From contig CAZIYJ010000001.1 in NCBI GenBank assembly GCA_964543475.1, positions 186,001 through 250,000 on the forward strand: 64,000 nucleotides of DNA, written 5' to 3'. The translations under genes were made by a program, and so were the position numbers. Positions 25,243 to 34,245 of the stretch are shown here, piece by piece. This stretch comes from JAYSYM01 sp964543475 (GTDB lineage Bacteria; Bdellovibrionota; Bdellovibrionia; Bdellovibrionales; JAMPXM01). A model generated the notes under the pieces. That model searched no databases. It saw nothing but the letters and a program-made list of their open reading frames with translations, and had not been told where the DNA came from. Position 1 is the stretch's first letter. Each line of letters opens with the position of its first letter.

Positions 25243-26222
25243 TTTCTGCTCCCGCCATCTTTTTTCTTAGCAAGCTTTATTGCCCACTCAATCGCAAGAC
25301 GCATCGATGAGGGGTCGGCTTTATCTTTTCCAAAAATATTCTTTGCTGTTCCGTGATCAACACTGGTTCGGATAAAGGGTAGGCCCATCGAAACATGGAC
25401 TCCAGTTTCTTGACCGTGGATCATCTTAAATGGAATTAGCCCCTGGTCATGGTAATTCGCGACAAAAACGGAGTATTTAGACCAGTTATCTTGAAGAAAC
25501 GCAGAGTCTGGGACAAGTGGCCCTTCAACATCGATTTTCTGCTCTCGAAGTTTCTTGATTAGAGGAAAGTGAATCTTTGTCTCTTGATTTCCAATTAGGC
25601 CATCTTCTCCGGCGTGAGGATTAAAACCAAGAAGAGCGACAGGCTTCGATGCAAACTTTTTCGGAAGCAAATCGCGAAGCTCTAAAGCTGCGTTGATAGC
25701 ATTCTCAAGTACACGCGCATTCAGCACGTCCGGAGTCTTCTCTATCCCAATGTGTCCTGTAGCCAAGACAACATTAAACTTCTCACCAATAAAACCCATG
25801 AAAACAGGATCAGTTTTAGAAACACGCTTTAAAATATCGGTGTGCCCGATGTCTTTGAAGCCAGCGGCTTGAATCGAAGTTTTTGAAATTGGAGCGGTTG
25901 CCATTCCATCTAAATGACCAAAGAAACTCGCTTGTGCGGCCGATTCAACCCACATTGCCGGTGCAAGATTTGAGTTGATGTCGACGAGTTGATTCTTTGA
26001 GTCGGGCTGAAGCTTGTGAGCTTCGGGCCAAGAACTAACGGTGATGCGCTTAAACGCCCGATCAATTCGACGAAGATGTGAAGCCGGGCATCGCGGAGAT
26101 CGCCATAAATAAAAATTGACCCCTGATTGTGGCCCCAATTTAGCTAACGCTTTGGCAGCGATTTCTGTTCCGATGCCATCAGCGTCGCCAGTGGTAATGA
26201 CGATGCGGAGAGGACGACTCAC
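25239..26222 (-). CDS. pdxA: 4-hydroxythreonine-4-phosphate dehydrogenase PdxA
   Basis: NAD-dependent enzyme of the DXP-dependent pyridoxal 5'-phosphate pathway. Of 327 residues, the metal-binding histidines are seen in ATGHIGIEKTPD, VANYHDQGLIPFK and SVDHGTAKNIFGK, and the family segments GFNPHAGEDGLIG and GPLVPDSAF are intact. It overlaps the upstream SurA-like gene by four bases, reproducing the surA-pdxA neighbourhood seen in E. coli, and overlaps the phosphohexomutase by four bases. All are one coupled transcript. Confidence 0.96.
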   Translation of the reverse strand: MSRPLRIVITTGDADGIGTEIAAKALAKLGPQSGVNFYLWRSPRCPASHLRRIDRAFKRITVSSWPEAHKLQPDSKNQLVDINSNLAPAMWVESAAQASFFGHLDGMATAPISKTSIQAAGFKDIGHTDILKRVSKTDPVFMGFIGEKFNVVLATGHIGIEKTPDVLNARVLENAINAALELRDLLPKKFASKPVALLGFNPHAGEDGLIGNQETKIHFPLIKKLREQKIDVEGPLVPDSAFLQDNWSKYSVFVANYHDQGLIPFKMIHGQETGVHVSMGLPFIRTSVDHGTAKNIFGKDKADPSSMRLAIEWAIKLAKKKDGGSRK

Positions 26223-27169
26223 TTTTTATTAATCCGAATGAATGCTTCTGAGCGTAGCTGCTCTAGCCAAGAGACGAATTGTTTCTTGTAAGCTTTTTCG
26301 TAAAGCTGGTTTCTAATTTTATCTTTTGCACCCTCAAGGCGCGGATCTGGAATAAGTTTTTTACGAAGAACTTTAATGATGTGAAACCCAGTTTTTGTTT
26401 CGATAATTCCCGAAGTTTCATTTGGCTGAAGTCGTTGCGCCGCTCGCTCAAACTCTTTTAAAATTTCACCAGTCTTGAACGTGCCGAGAACCCCGCCCGC
26501 CGAGAAATTCGGATCTTCGCTGTACTCGCCAGCCAAAGTCTCGAACGACGAACCTTCTTTTAGTTTACTTAAAACAAACTGTGCGCGCTCGCGTGCTTTG
26601 GCTGATCCGCCTTTTTGTGGAGTGAAAAAGATTTGCGCAAGAGTGTACTCAAACGCATCTTCGCCCCGATGTCCTGACTGAGAAAGATAAGTTGTCTGAA
26701 CATCATCTTCAGAAATCTTAATTTTTGAAACGATCGCTTTTTCAATTAGAGATTGGCGCTCGAGACCTCGCTTGATGAAGTCTTGATAGTCAGAAAACTT
26801 TACACCGCGCTCTTGAATTGCAGCCTTGAGGGAATCTCGCGTGAGATTGTTTCTCTTGGCGACTGACCGAATCTCTTGCTCAACACGTTCAATCGAAACA
26901 GACATATCTTGTCTACGAACTTCTGAGTCGATCACCTTTTCGTCGATCATCACGTTCAGAAGCTTCGTTCGATCAGAAAGAATTCCTTTTTTGGTTTCTT
27001 CATCAGGAATGAGTAAGTCATCAGTGAGCCCGCCGCTTTTGAGCTGCTCAGAAAACTTATCCATATCAGTTTGTGTGATGATGCTATCGTTGACCGTCGC
27101 AATAATTCTTTCGATGACGTCGGCAGATGCGGAGACAGAGAACAAAAGAACTAATAAAATACGAAGCAC
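26219..27169 (-). CDS. SurA-like periplasmic peptidyl-prolyl isomerase/chaperone
   Basis: A 316-residue exported protein: signal peptide MLRILLVLLFSVSASA, an N-terminal SurA-type helical domain (DVIERIIATVNDSIITQTD through SLIEKAIVSK) and one parvulin domain (about 170-285; QFVLSKLKEGSSFETLAGEYSEDPNFSAGG and LQPNETSGIIETKTGFHIIKV). It should escort outer-membrane proteins through the periplasm. E. coli SurA has two parvulin domains; this has one. It is the third of three parvulin genes in a row and is coupled to pdxA, supporting a SurA relationship. Confidence 0.9.
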   Translation of the reverse strand: MLRILLVLLFSVSASADVIERIIATVNDSIITQTDMDKFSEQLKSGGLTDDLLIPDEETKKGILSDRTKLLNVMIDEKVIDSEVRRQDMSVSIERVEQEIRSVAKRNNLTRDSLKAAIQERGVKFSDYQDFIKRGLERQSLIEKAIVSKIKISEDDVQTTYLSQSGHRGEDAFEYTLAQIFFTPQKGGSAKARERAQFVLSKLKEGSSFETLAGEYSEDPNFSAGGVLGTFKTGEILKEFERAAQRLQPNETSGIIETKTGFHIIKVLRKKLIPDPRLEGAKDKIRNQLYEKAYKKQFVSWLEQLRSEAFIRINKK

Positions 27170-27170
27170 G

Positions 27171-28169
27171 TTAACTCCCTCGGGTCGTCACTTGGATCGC
27201 TTCAATAAGCTGATCATCGCGCATGACTTTCGAGGCCTTTAGCTCCTTCTCGAGCCACTTCATGAAAGCCTCTTGATCTTTGCGCTCTTTTAAAAGCGTT
27301 CTGATCTTAGCTTTCGCATCGGTGAAACTCAAATGGGCTTCTGGTTCTTTCTTTAAAACTTCGAAGATATGAAACCCGTAAGGGCTCTTTAGAACTTTGC
27401 TCTTTGCGCCAACATTCATTTTGAAGGCCGTATCGAAGACTTCGAGTGTGCCTTTTTCGATCCAGCCCGTTTTTCCGCCATTTGATGCCTCAGGAGCGAG
27501 CGAGAACTCTTGGGCAAGCTTTCCGAGATCTTTTCCTGCTCGAATTTCCTCGAGCATGCGCCTTGCGTTATCTTCCTTGTCAGTCAAGATTTGGCGAATT
27601 TGAACCCGAGCGGGACGAGAGAAAAGCGCTTTTTGCTTCTCAAAATAGCTCTTCATCTCAGCCTCTGTGGGCTCGGCACTGTTCGAAGCGGCGTGCGTTC
27701 TGATTTTCTGCTGCAAGAGAGATTTTGTTAAGTCTGCCTTCCATTTTTCAAAGGGCATATTTTGCTGGGCCAGAACTCTTCTAAATGCAAGATCATCAGG
27801 ATACCGGGCGCGCACTTTATTGATTGCCTCATCGAGCTCTTGTTGTGTGACCTCGATGTTGTTTTTTTCTGCGTAACTTGAAACGAGAGTTTCGATAATG
27901 AACTGATCGGCAACCGCTTGTTTTGCTCGAGCTAAAGTGACTTCGTCTTTTGCCTGAAGTGCATCGTAGTCTTTGAGTTGAAGTGCCAGTCGATCAGCAA
28001 ACTCTTGAGTCGACACCTCACGATCGTTAATCGTGAGGACTGATTTTCGCGCAAGTCGTCCGCCCTCGGTGCAGCCGCAGCCGACGACGAGCGAACACGA
28101 GAGAAGTCCGCAGAATAAAAAAACGAGGGTCTTAATGCCCTCGCTTTTAAACTTTTGAAGCGTGATCAA
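27171..28169 (-). CDS. parvulin-type peptidyl-prolyl isomerase lipoprotein
   Basis: A 332-residue protein with a lipoprotein signal (LLSCSLVVGC, acylation expected at the Cys of LVVGC, about residue 31, where the sequence reads GCGC). It has a SurA/PrsA-like N-terminal helical region (LTINDREVSTQEFADRL, VTQQELDEAI) and a parvulin domain (VQIRQILTDKEDNARRMLEEIRAG through SPYGFHIFEVL). It would fold proteins at the membrane face in the periplasm, like PrsA. It lies one base upstream of the SurA-like gene and 11 bases after the first parvulin gene. Confidence 0.88.
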   Translation of the reverse strand: MITLQKFKSEGIKTLVFLFCGLLSCSLVVGCGCTEGGRLARKSVLTINDREVSTQEFADRLALQLKDYDALQAKDEVTLARAKQAVADQFIIETLVSSYAEKNNIEVTQQELDEAINKVRARYPDDLAFRRVLAQQNMPFEKWKADLTKSLLQQKIRTHAASNSAEPTEAEMKSYFEKQKALFSRPARVQIRQILTDKEDNARRMLEEIRAGKDLGKLAQEFSLAPEASNGGKTGWIEKGTLEVFDTAFKMNVGAKSKVLKSPYGFHIFEVLKKEPEAHLSFTDAKAKIRTLLKERKDQEAFMKWLEKELKASKVMRDDQLIEAIQVTTRGS

Positions 28170-28180
28170 AAGGACCTCGC

Positions 28181-28993
28181 TCAGTTCGGAACTTTAAAAA
28201 TTTGAGTTGGATATTTTTTCTTAAGCTGAACGAAGTAACCATCAAAGAGTGTTTTTCGTTTTGCATCGAAAACAGCCGCGCGGATCTGGCGCTTGTTTGC
28301 ATCTTGGTAAGAGCGGCGACCTGTTAGCTTAATGATGTGAAATCCGTACTGAGTCTCGATAAGGCCAGTGACTTCATTCACTTTCAATTTCAATGCAGCC
28401 TGGTAATAGTTTGGTACGAGAGTAACGCTGCTCTGCCAGCCAACATCTCCGCCGCTTCGCTTAGAAAGAACGTCATCTGTGTAAAGCCCAACGAGCTCTT
28501 CAAATGGACGCTTCGACTTTCGAACTTCGTTATAGATTTCGTTTGCGCGATCTTTTGCTGCCTTCTTCTGAGCATCAGTCGCATCAGGCTTAAACTCGAT
28601 TAAGATGTGGCTTGTTTTAATTTCGGGATTTTTTCCGTAATAAGCTTTCATCTCAGCTTCATTTACTTTAATCGCTTTGATTTTTTCGCCGAGTTCTTTT
28701 TCGACTAAGCCCTTATACATTTCTTGGCGAATGCGTTCTTTGACGCCCGCATCGTTTTGCAAATTTCGCTTCTCGGCTTCTTGAACGCCAATTTCGTATC
28801 GGATGAGGTCTTCAAGGAAGACTTCTTTTGAAGGCGGATTGATTGCTTGTTTCAAAACGTCTTCGTAGCGCGAGTTGAATTCGCTAGTGGTAATATTTTT
28901 GTTACCAACTTTTGCGACAACATCATCGGCAGCGTTTGCGCTGAGAACAAAAAGTAGTGTCGCGAGAAGGGAGCTTAAGGCGTTGCGCATCAT
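28181..28993 (-). CDS. parvulin-type peptidyl-prolyl isomerase, exported
   Basis: A 270-residue protein with signal peptide ending LSANAAD (cleavage about residue 21), an N-terminal chaperone region with VAKVGNKNITTSEFNSRYED, and a complete parvulin domain (about 125-235; KTSHILIEF, KRPFEELVGLYTDDVLSKRSGGDVGW, GLIETQYGFHIIKLTG). It is the first of three adjacent parvulin genes and the best conserved in the PPIase core. A 72-base gap separates it from the acyltransferase upstream and may hold a promoter. Confidence 0.9.
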   Translation of the reverse strand: MMRNALSSLLATLLFVLSANAADDVVAKVGNKNITTSEFNSRYEDVLKQAINPPSKEVFLEDLIRYEIGVQEAEKRNLQNDAGVKERIRQEMYKGLVEKELGEKIKAIKVNEAEMKAYYGKNPEIKTSHILIEFKPDATDAQKKAAKDRANEIYNEVRKSKRPFEELVGLYTDDVLSKRSGGDVGWQSSVTLVPNYYQAALKLKVNEVTGLIETQYGFHIIKLTGRRSYQDANKRQIRAAVFDAKRKTLFDGYFVQLKKKYPTQIFKVPN

Positions 28994-29065
28994 ATGTGTT
29001 AACCCCTGATAATTGCTGGAACTTTTTCTGATACTTTAATGGCTATGCTTATGAGGCTAACAGCT

Positions 29066-29716
29066 TCAGTTTTTCGCCGCAATAGCATCAAGGGCCAGCC
29101 GCCCCGCATTAGCTAAAGCCTCTTCAAGACGTTCGGCGAGTGAAGTTGCGTGTGCATCTTCTTGTCGGCCGACGACGGGCACGAGATCGCCCATGACCAC
29201 TGAAATTTTCGCAAACGGGAGAGGAAGATACGCTTTATTCCACGACCTTTTAAAGACGAAAGCATTGTTGCAATAAGCACCCAACGGGCAAATTTTCGAT
29301 CCGGTTAGTTTAGAGATCTCGAGAACGCCAGGCTTCACTTTATGATACGGACCTTTTGGGCCATCAACGGCTACGCAAGGATTGAATCCAGATTTTGTTA
29401 GACGAAGCAAACCTTTGAGCGCCGAAACTCCGCCGCGAGTCGAAGAGCCTCTTGAAGTTTTGACTCCCATAATTCGAAGAAACCCGTTGATCAGCTCGCC
29501 ATCTTTGCTCGTTGAGGTCATTACGCAGCAGTTGTAACGCTTGAGGAGATACAAAATTCCCAGTTCATCGCCGTGCCAGTGAGCGAAGGTAACAACCTCT
29601 CGATTTTGAAGCGCAAGTTTGAGCGACGGAGATTCGATGAGTTCAAACCGCCACGACCAACGAAGCGGTTGATAGATGATCCAAATAATAAACGGAAGAA
29701 TATAGCTTCGAAACAC
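29066..29716 (-). CDS. DUF374-family acyltransferase (LPLAT superfamily)
   Basis: A 216-residue protein with one N-terminal hydrophobic segment (YILPFIIWIIY) and the DUF374 core: FAHWHGDELGILY, STSKDGELINGFLRIMG, RGGVSALKGLL, VAVDGPKGPYHKVKPGV. The family is related to lysophospholipid and lipid A acyltransferases and is thought to transfer acyl groups at the inner membrane; its substrate is not established. It begins with GTG at 29716, two bases after etfA, so it is cotranscribed with the electron-transfer flavoprotein, which has no obvious functional link. Confidence 0.85.
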   Translation of the reverse strand: MFRSYILPFIIWIIYQPLRWSWRFELIESPSLKLALQNREVVTFAHWHGDELGILYLLKRYNCCVMTSTSKDGELINGFLRIMGVKTSRGSSTRGGVSALKGLLRLTKSGFNPCVAVDGPKGPYHKVKPGVLEISKLTGSKICPLGAYCNNAFVFKRSWNKAYLPLPFAKISVVMGDLVPVVGRQEDAHATSLAERLEEALANAGRLALDAIAAKN

Positions 29717-29718
29717 GA

Positions 29719-30684
29719 TTAGTGTTGGAGGAGCTTTCTAAACTCTTGTGTCAGTTGCGGAACAATTTCAAGCGCGTCGCCAACAATTCCGTAAGTCGCC
29801 TTCTGGAAAATTGGAGCGTTAGCGTCTTTGTTGATTGCAACGATCACTTTTGCGCCACTCATTCCAGCCAAATGTTGGATGGCCCCAGAGATACCCGCAG
29901 CAATATAAAGTGTCGGAGCTACAGTCTTTCCGGTCTGGCCAACTTGCATGTTGTGCGGAACCCAACCAGCATCGACGACAGCGCGCGATGCGCCGACCGT
30001 AGCACCAAGGACTTCAGCAAGCTCCTCGAGAACTTTAAAGTTTGCAGCCTCCTTCATTCCACGACCGCCAGAGACAATAATATTTGCCTCTGTTAGATCG
30101 AGTTTTTCTGAAGTGCCTTTAACGATATCTTTGATCAAAGTTTTGAAATTAGATTGTGGAGCAGCGACTGCGTGAACTTGTGGACTTTTGCCTGCATTCG
30201 CAGGAGCGACCGGAAGTTGATTGGCTCTCATCAACACAATCTTCGTTGGAGCGTTGAGCTCGACCGCCGCCGAACATTTTCCTGAATACATTGGGCGTCG
30301 TACTTTTACGTTGCCGCCAGACAAATCTAAATCTGTGCAGTCGCTAATCGTTGCTGCGCCAAGCTTTGCGGCAACTCGTGGAAACAAGTCGCGACCAAGT
30401 GAAGTCGAAGACGCAAGAACTACGCCCGCATTATTTTTTTGAAAAATTTCTGAAACAACTTGAGTGAAAAGCTCTGGGTTGTACTTATCGAAAGCCGCGT
30501 TGTCGCCAATGAAAGCTTCGTCCGCACCATTGGCTCCAAGTTGTGCCACTAAGCCTTGAGCGCCGCTGCCAAGTGCGACAGCACGAACTTTTCCACCAGC
30601 TTTTTGGGCAGCAGTTAAAAGTTCGAGCGAGCCTTTTTTAAGTTGGCCATTTGCAAATTCACAAAAAACAAAAATGTCTGACAT
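29719..30684 (-). CDS. etfA: electron transfer flavoprotein alpha subunit
   Basis: FAD-binding subunit of the soluble carrier that moves electrons from acyl-CoA and other dehydrogenases to the quinone pool. The C-terminal FAD domain is clear: SGGRGMKEA, GASRAVVDAGWVPHNMQVGQTGKTVAP, YIAAGISGAIQHLAGM and IVAINKDANAPIFQKATYGIVGD. The N-terminal half is the usual Rossmann-like ETF domain. It lies 23 bases after etfB. The sequence is of the classical beta-oxidation type, with no sign of the bifurcating form. Confidence 0.97.
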   Translation of the reverse strand: MSDIFVFCEFANGQLKKGSLELLTAAQKAGGKVRAVALGSGAQGLVAQLGANGADEAFIGDNAAFDKYNPELFTQVVSEIFQKNNAGVVLASSTSLGRDLFPRVAAKLGAATISDCTDLDLSGGNVKVRRPMYSGKCSAAVELNAPTKIVLMRANQLPVAPANAGKSPQVHAVAAPQSNFKTLIKDIVKGTSEKLDLTEANIIVSGGRGMKEAANFKVLEELAEVLGATVGASRAVVDAGWVPHNMQVGQTGKTVAPTLYIAAGISGAIQHLAGMSGAKVIVAINKDANAPIFQKATYGIVGDALEIVPQLTQEFRKLLQH

Positions 30685-30707
30685 AACTAAGTTGTCCTTA
30701 CTTTGAA

Positions 30708-31496
30708 TTAAATTACTTTTGCTTCTTCGCGAAGAAGACGAGCGAGCTCTACTGCTTGAGCAGACGGGTCGCCAGCCAGCATTTTTACAGCAGGTTTCTC
30801 TGCAGGCATTTGGAACTGATTAAACTTGATTTTATTGTCGCCGGCCGAAACTTGAAGCGAATCAAGAGCAACCTCTTTGATCGTTTTCTTTTTTGCCTTC
30901 ATAATTCCAGGCAAACTTGCGTACCGAGGAAGATTGAGTCCCTTGTTTGCTGCAATTAGAGCCGGCATCTGAAGCTGAATGACTTCGCGAGTTCCGCCCT
31001 CAACTTCACGCTCAGCAATAAGATTCTCAGCATCGACAGTGAGTTTTGAAACAACAGTGGCGTGCGGAGCCCCGAGCATTTCGGCAAGCATTTGGCTCAC
31101 GGCCGACGCATTGTCATCGATGGCGAGTTTGCCGGTTAAGATAATTTTAAATTCGCCTTCGGCTTTAATTGCTGCCGCAAGTGCTTTTGCCGTAGCAAAT
31201 TGATCGAGCTCTCCGGCTGTTTCTGCGCCCGTATCAATCACGATTGCGTCGTCCGCGCCCATTGCAAGTGCAGTTCTTAGGGCCTCACTAACGCGAGCCT
31301 TTGGTCCAACGCTCAAAACGGTGACATTCGTAGCTTTGCCAGCCTCTCTGATTTTCAGAGCTTCTTCGACAGCATACTCGTCGTAGGGATTCATCACCCA
31401 TTTGATTCCGGCTGTTTCAATGCCAGCGCCGTCGGGCTTGATCTTGATCTTAGTCTCAGTATCCGGAACTTGTTTGATGCATACAAAAATTCGCAT
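30708..31496 (-). CDS. etfB: electron transfer flavoprotein beta subunit
   Basis: AMP-binding partner of EtfA. The 262 residues open MRIFVCIKQVPDTE and contain WVMNPYDEYAVEEALKI, VLSVGPKARVSEALRTALAMGADDAI and the ETF-beta signature region VEGGTREVIQLQMPALIAANKGLNLPRYASLPGIMKAKKK. It opens the leftward etf transcript, divergent from sdhC across a 148-base gap that must hold both promoters. Confidence 0.97.
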   Translation of the reverse strand: MRIFVCIKQVPDTETKIKIKPDGAGIETAGIKWVMNPYDEYAVEEALKIREAGKATNVTVLSVGPKARVSEALRTALAMGADDAIVIDTGAETAGELDQFATAKALAAAIKAEGEFKIILTGKLAIDDNASAVSQMLAEMLGAPHATVVSKLTVDAENLIAEREVEGGTREVIQLQMPALIAANKGLNLPRYASLPGIMKAKKKTIKEVALDSLQVSAGDNKIKFNQFQMPAEKPAVKMLAGDPSAQAVELARLLREEAKVI

Positions 31497-31644
31497 TCAG
31501 TGTCCTCATTCGCTAGAAGACTTTTATCCCAAAGATCGGGCCGACAAGCAAAGTTTAACCTTCGGCAAAATGCGCCGCAAAAGGATTGTCGGTGTCGTCT
31601 GAAAGGAGTACGGTGAAATACTGAAAAATACTTAGGAGTGAGAC
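31497..31644. promoter_or_regulatory. divergent etfB/sdhC promoter region
   Basis: The gap between two respiratory operons. It contains a seven-base inverted repeat, CCGACAA at 31541-31547 and TTGTCGG at 31586-31592, with a 38-base spacer, and a Shine-Dalgarno TAGGAG just before the sdhC GTG. No promoter hexamers with good spacing were recognised. Confidence 0.35.
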
Positions 31645-32316
31645 GTGATTGGCTACCTTGGTTCTGCAATCGGACGCAAGCAACTCATGGCCCTAACGGG
31701 ATTAATTTGGAGCGGCTTTGTTTTCACCCACATGCTGGCAAACCTGCTCATTCTCGTCAGCGCAGACGCTTACAATAAATACTCTCATGCGCTGATTTCA
31801 AATCCTCTGATTTACATCGCAGAAGCGTTTTTAGTTGGAACACTTCTTTTGCATATCGTTTACGGAGTGAAGCTCACAATTGAAAACCGCAGATCAAAGG
31901 CTCAAAAGTCTGCGAAGCCCACCAACGGCCCAAAGGCCCCTCGCTTTCAGTCAAAGTTTATGATTTATCACGGCACTTTAATCCTCGCGTTTGTGATTCT
32001 TCATTTGATTACCTTCAAATTCGGCACGCACTACACAACAACTGTTGATGGCGTCGAGATGCGCGACCTTCACCGTCTTGTTATCGAAGTGTTTCAAAGC
32101 CCGATCTATGTTGCCTGGTATCTCGTAGCGCTTGTCTTTGTTGGCTTGCACTTAAGTCACGGGCTGTGGTCGTCACTTTCGACCCTGGGCTTCTATCATC
32201 CAGAACGATCGAAAACGTTAAACTGTATTGGTTACATATATGCTGCGGTTGTTGCTTTGGGATTTATGTCTCAACCGATCTACGTCATGTTTTTCGCTGG
32301 CAACGGAGGGCAATAG
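31645..32316 (+). CDS. sdhC: succinate dehydrogenase cytochrome b subunit (fused C/D type)
   Basis: Membrane anchor of succinate dehydrogenase/fumarate reductase. The 223 residues form five hydrophobic segments with candidate haem histidines in FTHMLANLL, LLHIVYGVKL, FMIYHGTLI, VILHLITF and LHLSHGLWS. This is the single-polypeptide, di-haem type shared with epsilonproteobacteria and Bacteroidetes, not the separate SdhC/SdhD of E. coli. It starts with GTG at 31645 behind TAGGAG and is followed three bases later by sdhA. Confidence 0.93.
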   Translation: MIGYLGSAIGRKQLMALTGLIWSGFVFTHMLANLLILVSADAYNKYSHALISNPLIYIAEAFLVGTLLLHIVYGVKLTIENRRSKAQKSAKPTNGPKAPRFQSKFMIYHGTLILAFVILHLITFKFGTHYTTTVDGVEMRDLHRLVIEVFQSPIYVAWYLVALVFVGLHLSHGLWSSLSTLGFYHPERSKTLNCIGYIYAAVVALGFMSQPIYVMFFAGNGGQ

Positions 32317-32319
32317 AAT

Positions 32320-34236
32320 ATGAATAAACTTGATCCAAAGATTCCATCAGGCCCACTCGAAGAAAAATGGCAGAGTCACAAGTTTAACGTCAAGCTCGTG
32401 AACCCTGCGAACAAACGAAAACACACAGTTATTGTTGTAGGAACTGGTTTGGCTGGAGCGTCAGCTGCGGCAACTCTTGGTGAGCTCGGTTACAAAGTGA
32501 AAGCGCTTTGCATTCATGAATCACCTCGCCGCGCGCACTCGATTGCGGCACAAGGCGGAATTAACGCCGCGAAAAACTATCAAAACGATGGCGACTCAAT
32601 TTACAGACTTTTCTATGACACGCTTAAGGGCGGAGATTTCCGCGCCCGCGAAGCGAACGTTTACCGCCTGGCTCAAATTTCTCCTTCAATTATCGATCAG
32701 TGCGTAGCTCAAGGTGTTCCATTTGCTCGTGAGTACGGCGGAACACTTGCGAACCGATCTTTTGGTGGCGCACAAGTTTCTCGAACGTTCTATGCCCGCG
32801 GCCAAACAGGTCAGCAACTTTTGGTTGGCGCCTATCAAGCCATGATGAGACAAGTTGATAGCAAGCAAGTTGAACTATTAAGTCGGCGCGAGATGCTTGA
32901 TGTCGTCTTAGTAGATGGACAAGCGCGCGGAGTGATCGCGCGAAATTTAAAAACAGGCGTAATTGAAACTCACGTTGCTGATGCAGTTATTCTTGCGACC
33001 GGTGGTTACGGAAACGTCTTCTATCTTTCGACGAACGCAAAAAATTCAAATGTGACTGCTTCTTGGCGTGCTTACAAAAAGGGTGCGATGTTCGCTAACC
33101 CTTGCTACACGCAAATTCACCCGACATGTATTCCTGTTTCGGGCGATTATCAGTCGAAGCTAACACTTATGTCTGAGTCGCTACGAAATGACGGACGAGT
33201 TTGGGTTCCGAAAAAAATCGGTGAGACTCGACCGCCAGAACAAATTCCTGAAGAAGATCGCGATTATTATCTCGAGCGAGTTTACCCAAGTTTCGGAAAC
33301 CTTGCTCCTCGCGATATCGCTTCTCGACAAGCGAAGTATCGAGTTGATGAGGGCCGTGGTGTTGGTCCAACGAAAATGGCGGTCTATCTTGATTTCGCTG
33401 ATGCGATTAAACGCTTGGGCGCAGACAAGATTGCCGAGCGATACGGAAACTTGTTCCAAATGTACGAGCGAATCACTGGCGACAATCCTTACAAGGTTCC
33501 GATGCGAATCTTCCCGGCTGTTCACTATACGATGGGCGGACTGTGGGTTGACTACAATTTGATGAGCACAATTCCGGGCCTTCATGTTTTGGGCGAAGCC
33601 AACTTCTCTGATCACGGAGCAAATCGCCTCGGAGCATCGGCACTAATGCAGGGCCTTGCTGATGGTTACTTCGTTGCACCTTACTCCATCGGAAATTATT
33701 TAGCTGGAGCGACGCTACCAAAAGTTGATGAGAGTCATGCTGCGTTTAAAGAAGCGGCCGCAAACGTAAGCGCACGAATTGATAAAATGCTTTCGATCAA
33801 AGGCACCAAGACAGTCGACGAATTCCACCGAGAACTTGGCCACATCATGTGGGACAACGTTGGAATGGCTCGCAATGAAGCGGGACTTAAAAAAGCTCTC
33901 GAGCAAATTCCAAAACTTCGCGAAGAGTTTTGGTCAAACTTAGCTTTGCCAGGCGAACGCAATTACTTAAACGAAGAACTTGAGAAGGCCGGCCGAGTGG
34001 CTGACTTCCTTGAGCTAGGTGAATTAATGGCGCGAGATGCACTTGAAAGACAAGAGTCTTGCGGCGGACACTTCCGCGAAGAATATCAAACTCCAGATGG
34101 TGAAGCTCAGCGTGACGACGAGAAATTCGCGCACGTCTCTGCGTGGGAGTTCGCGGGCGAAGGCAAGCCAGCTATTTTAAATAAAGAACCACTTACATTC
34201 GAGCGAGTTAAGCCAAGCACTCGCAGCTATAAGTAG
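32320..34236 (+). CDS. sdhA: succinate dehydrogenase/fumarate reductase flavoprotein subunit
   Basis: Oxidises succinate to fumarate with a covalently bound FAD. The 638-residue protein has the N-terminal dinucleotide fold (VVGTGLAGASAAATLGELG), the flavin-linking histidine His73 in RRAHSIAAQGG, active-site segments TQIHPTCIPVSGDYQSKLTLMSE-like and HYTMGGLWVDY, and the C-terminal RQESCGGHFREEYQT. It sits between the cytochrome and the iron-sulfur subunit. The sequence resembles the non-proteobacterial (Bacillus/Bacteroidetes) SdhA/FrdA lineage, consistent with the fused anchor. Confidence 0.97.
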   Translation: MNKLDPKIPSGPLEEKWQSHKFNVKLVNPANKRKHTVIVVGTGLAGASAAATLGELGYKVKALCIHESPRRAHSIAAQGGINAAKNYQNDGDSIYRLFYDTLKGGDFRAREANVYRLAQISPSIIDQCVAQGVPFAREYGGTLANRSFGGAQVSRTFYARGQTGQQLLVGAYQAMMRQVDSKQVELLSRREMLDVVLVDGQARGVIARNLKTGVIETHVADAVILATGGYGNVFYLSTNAKNSNVTASWRAYKKGAMFANPCYTQIHPTCIPVSGDYQSKLTLMSESLRNDGRVWVPKKIGETRPPEQIPEEDRDYYLERVYPSFGNLAPRDIASRQAKYRVDEGRGVGPTKMAVYLDFADAIKRLGADKIAERYGNLFQMYERITGDNPYKVPMRIFPAVHYTMGGLWVDYNLMSTIPGLHVLGEANFSDHGANRLGASALMQGLADGYFVAPYSIGNYLAGATLPKVDESHAAFKEAAANVSARIDKMLSIKGTKTVDEFHRELGHIMWDNVGMARNEAGLKKALEQIPKLREEFWSNLALPGERNYLNEELEKAGRVADFLELGELMARDALERQESCGGHFREEYQTPDGEAQRDDEKFAHVSAWEFAGEGKPAILNKEPLTFERVKPSTRSYK

Positions 34237-34245
34237 AGGTCGCTC

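Noticed and set aside
33181..33615. Minus-strand frame of 144 codons inside sdhA
   Set aside because: It is a shadow of the conserved flavoprotein gene on the opposite strand.
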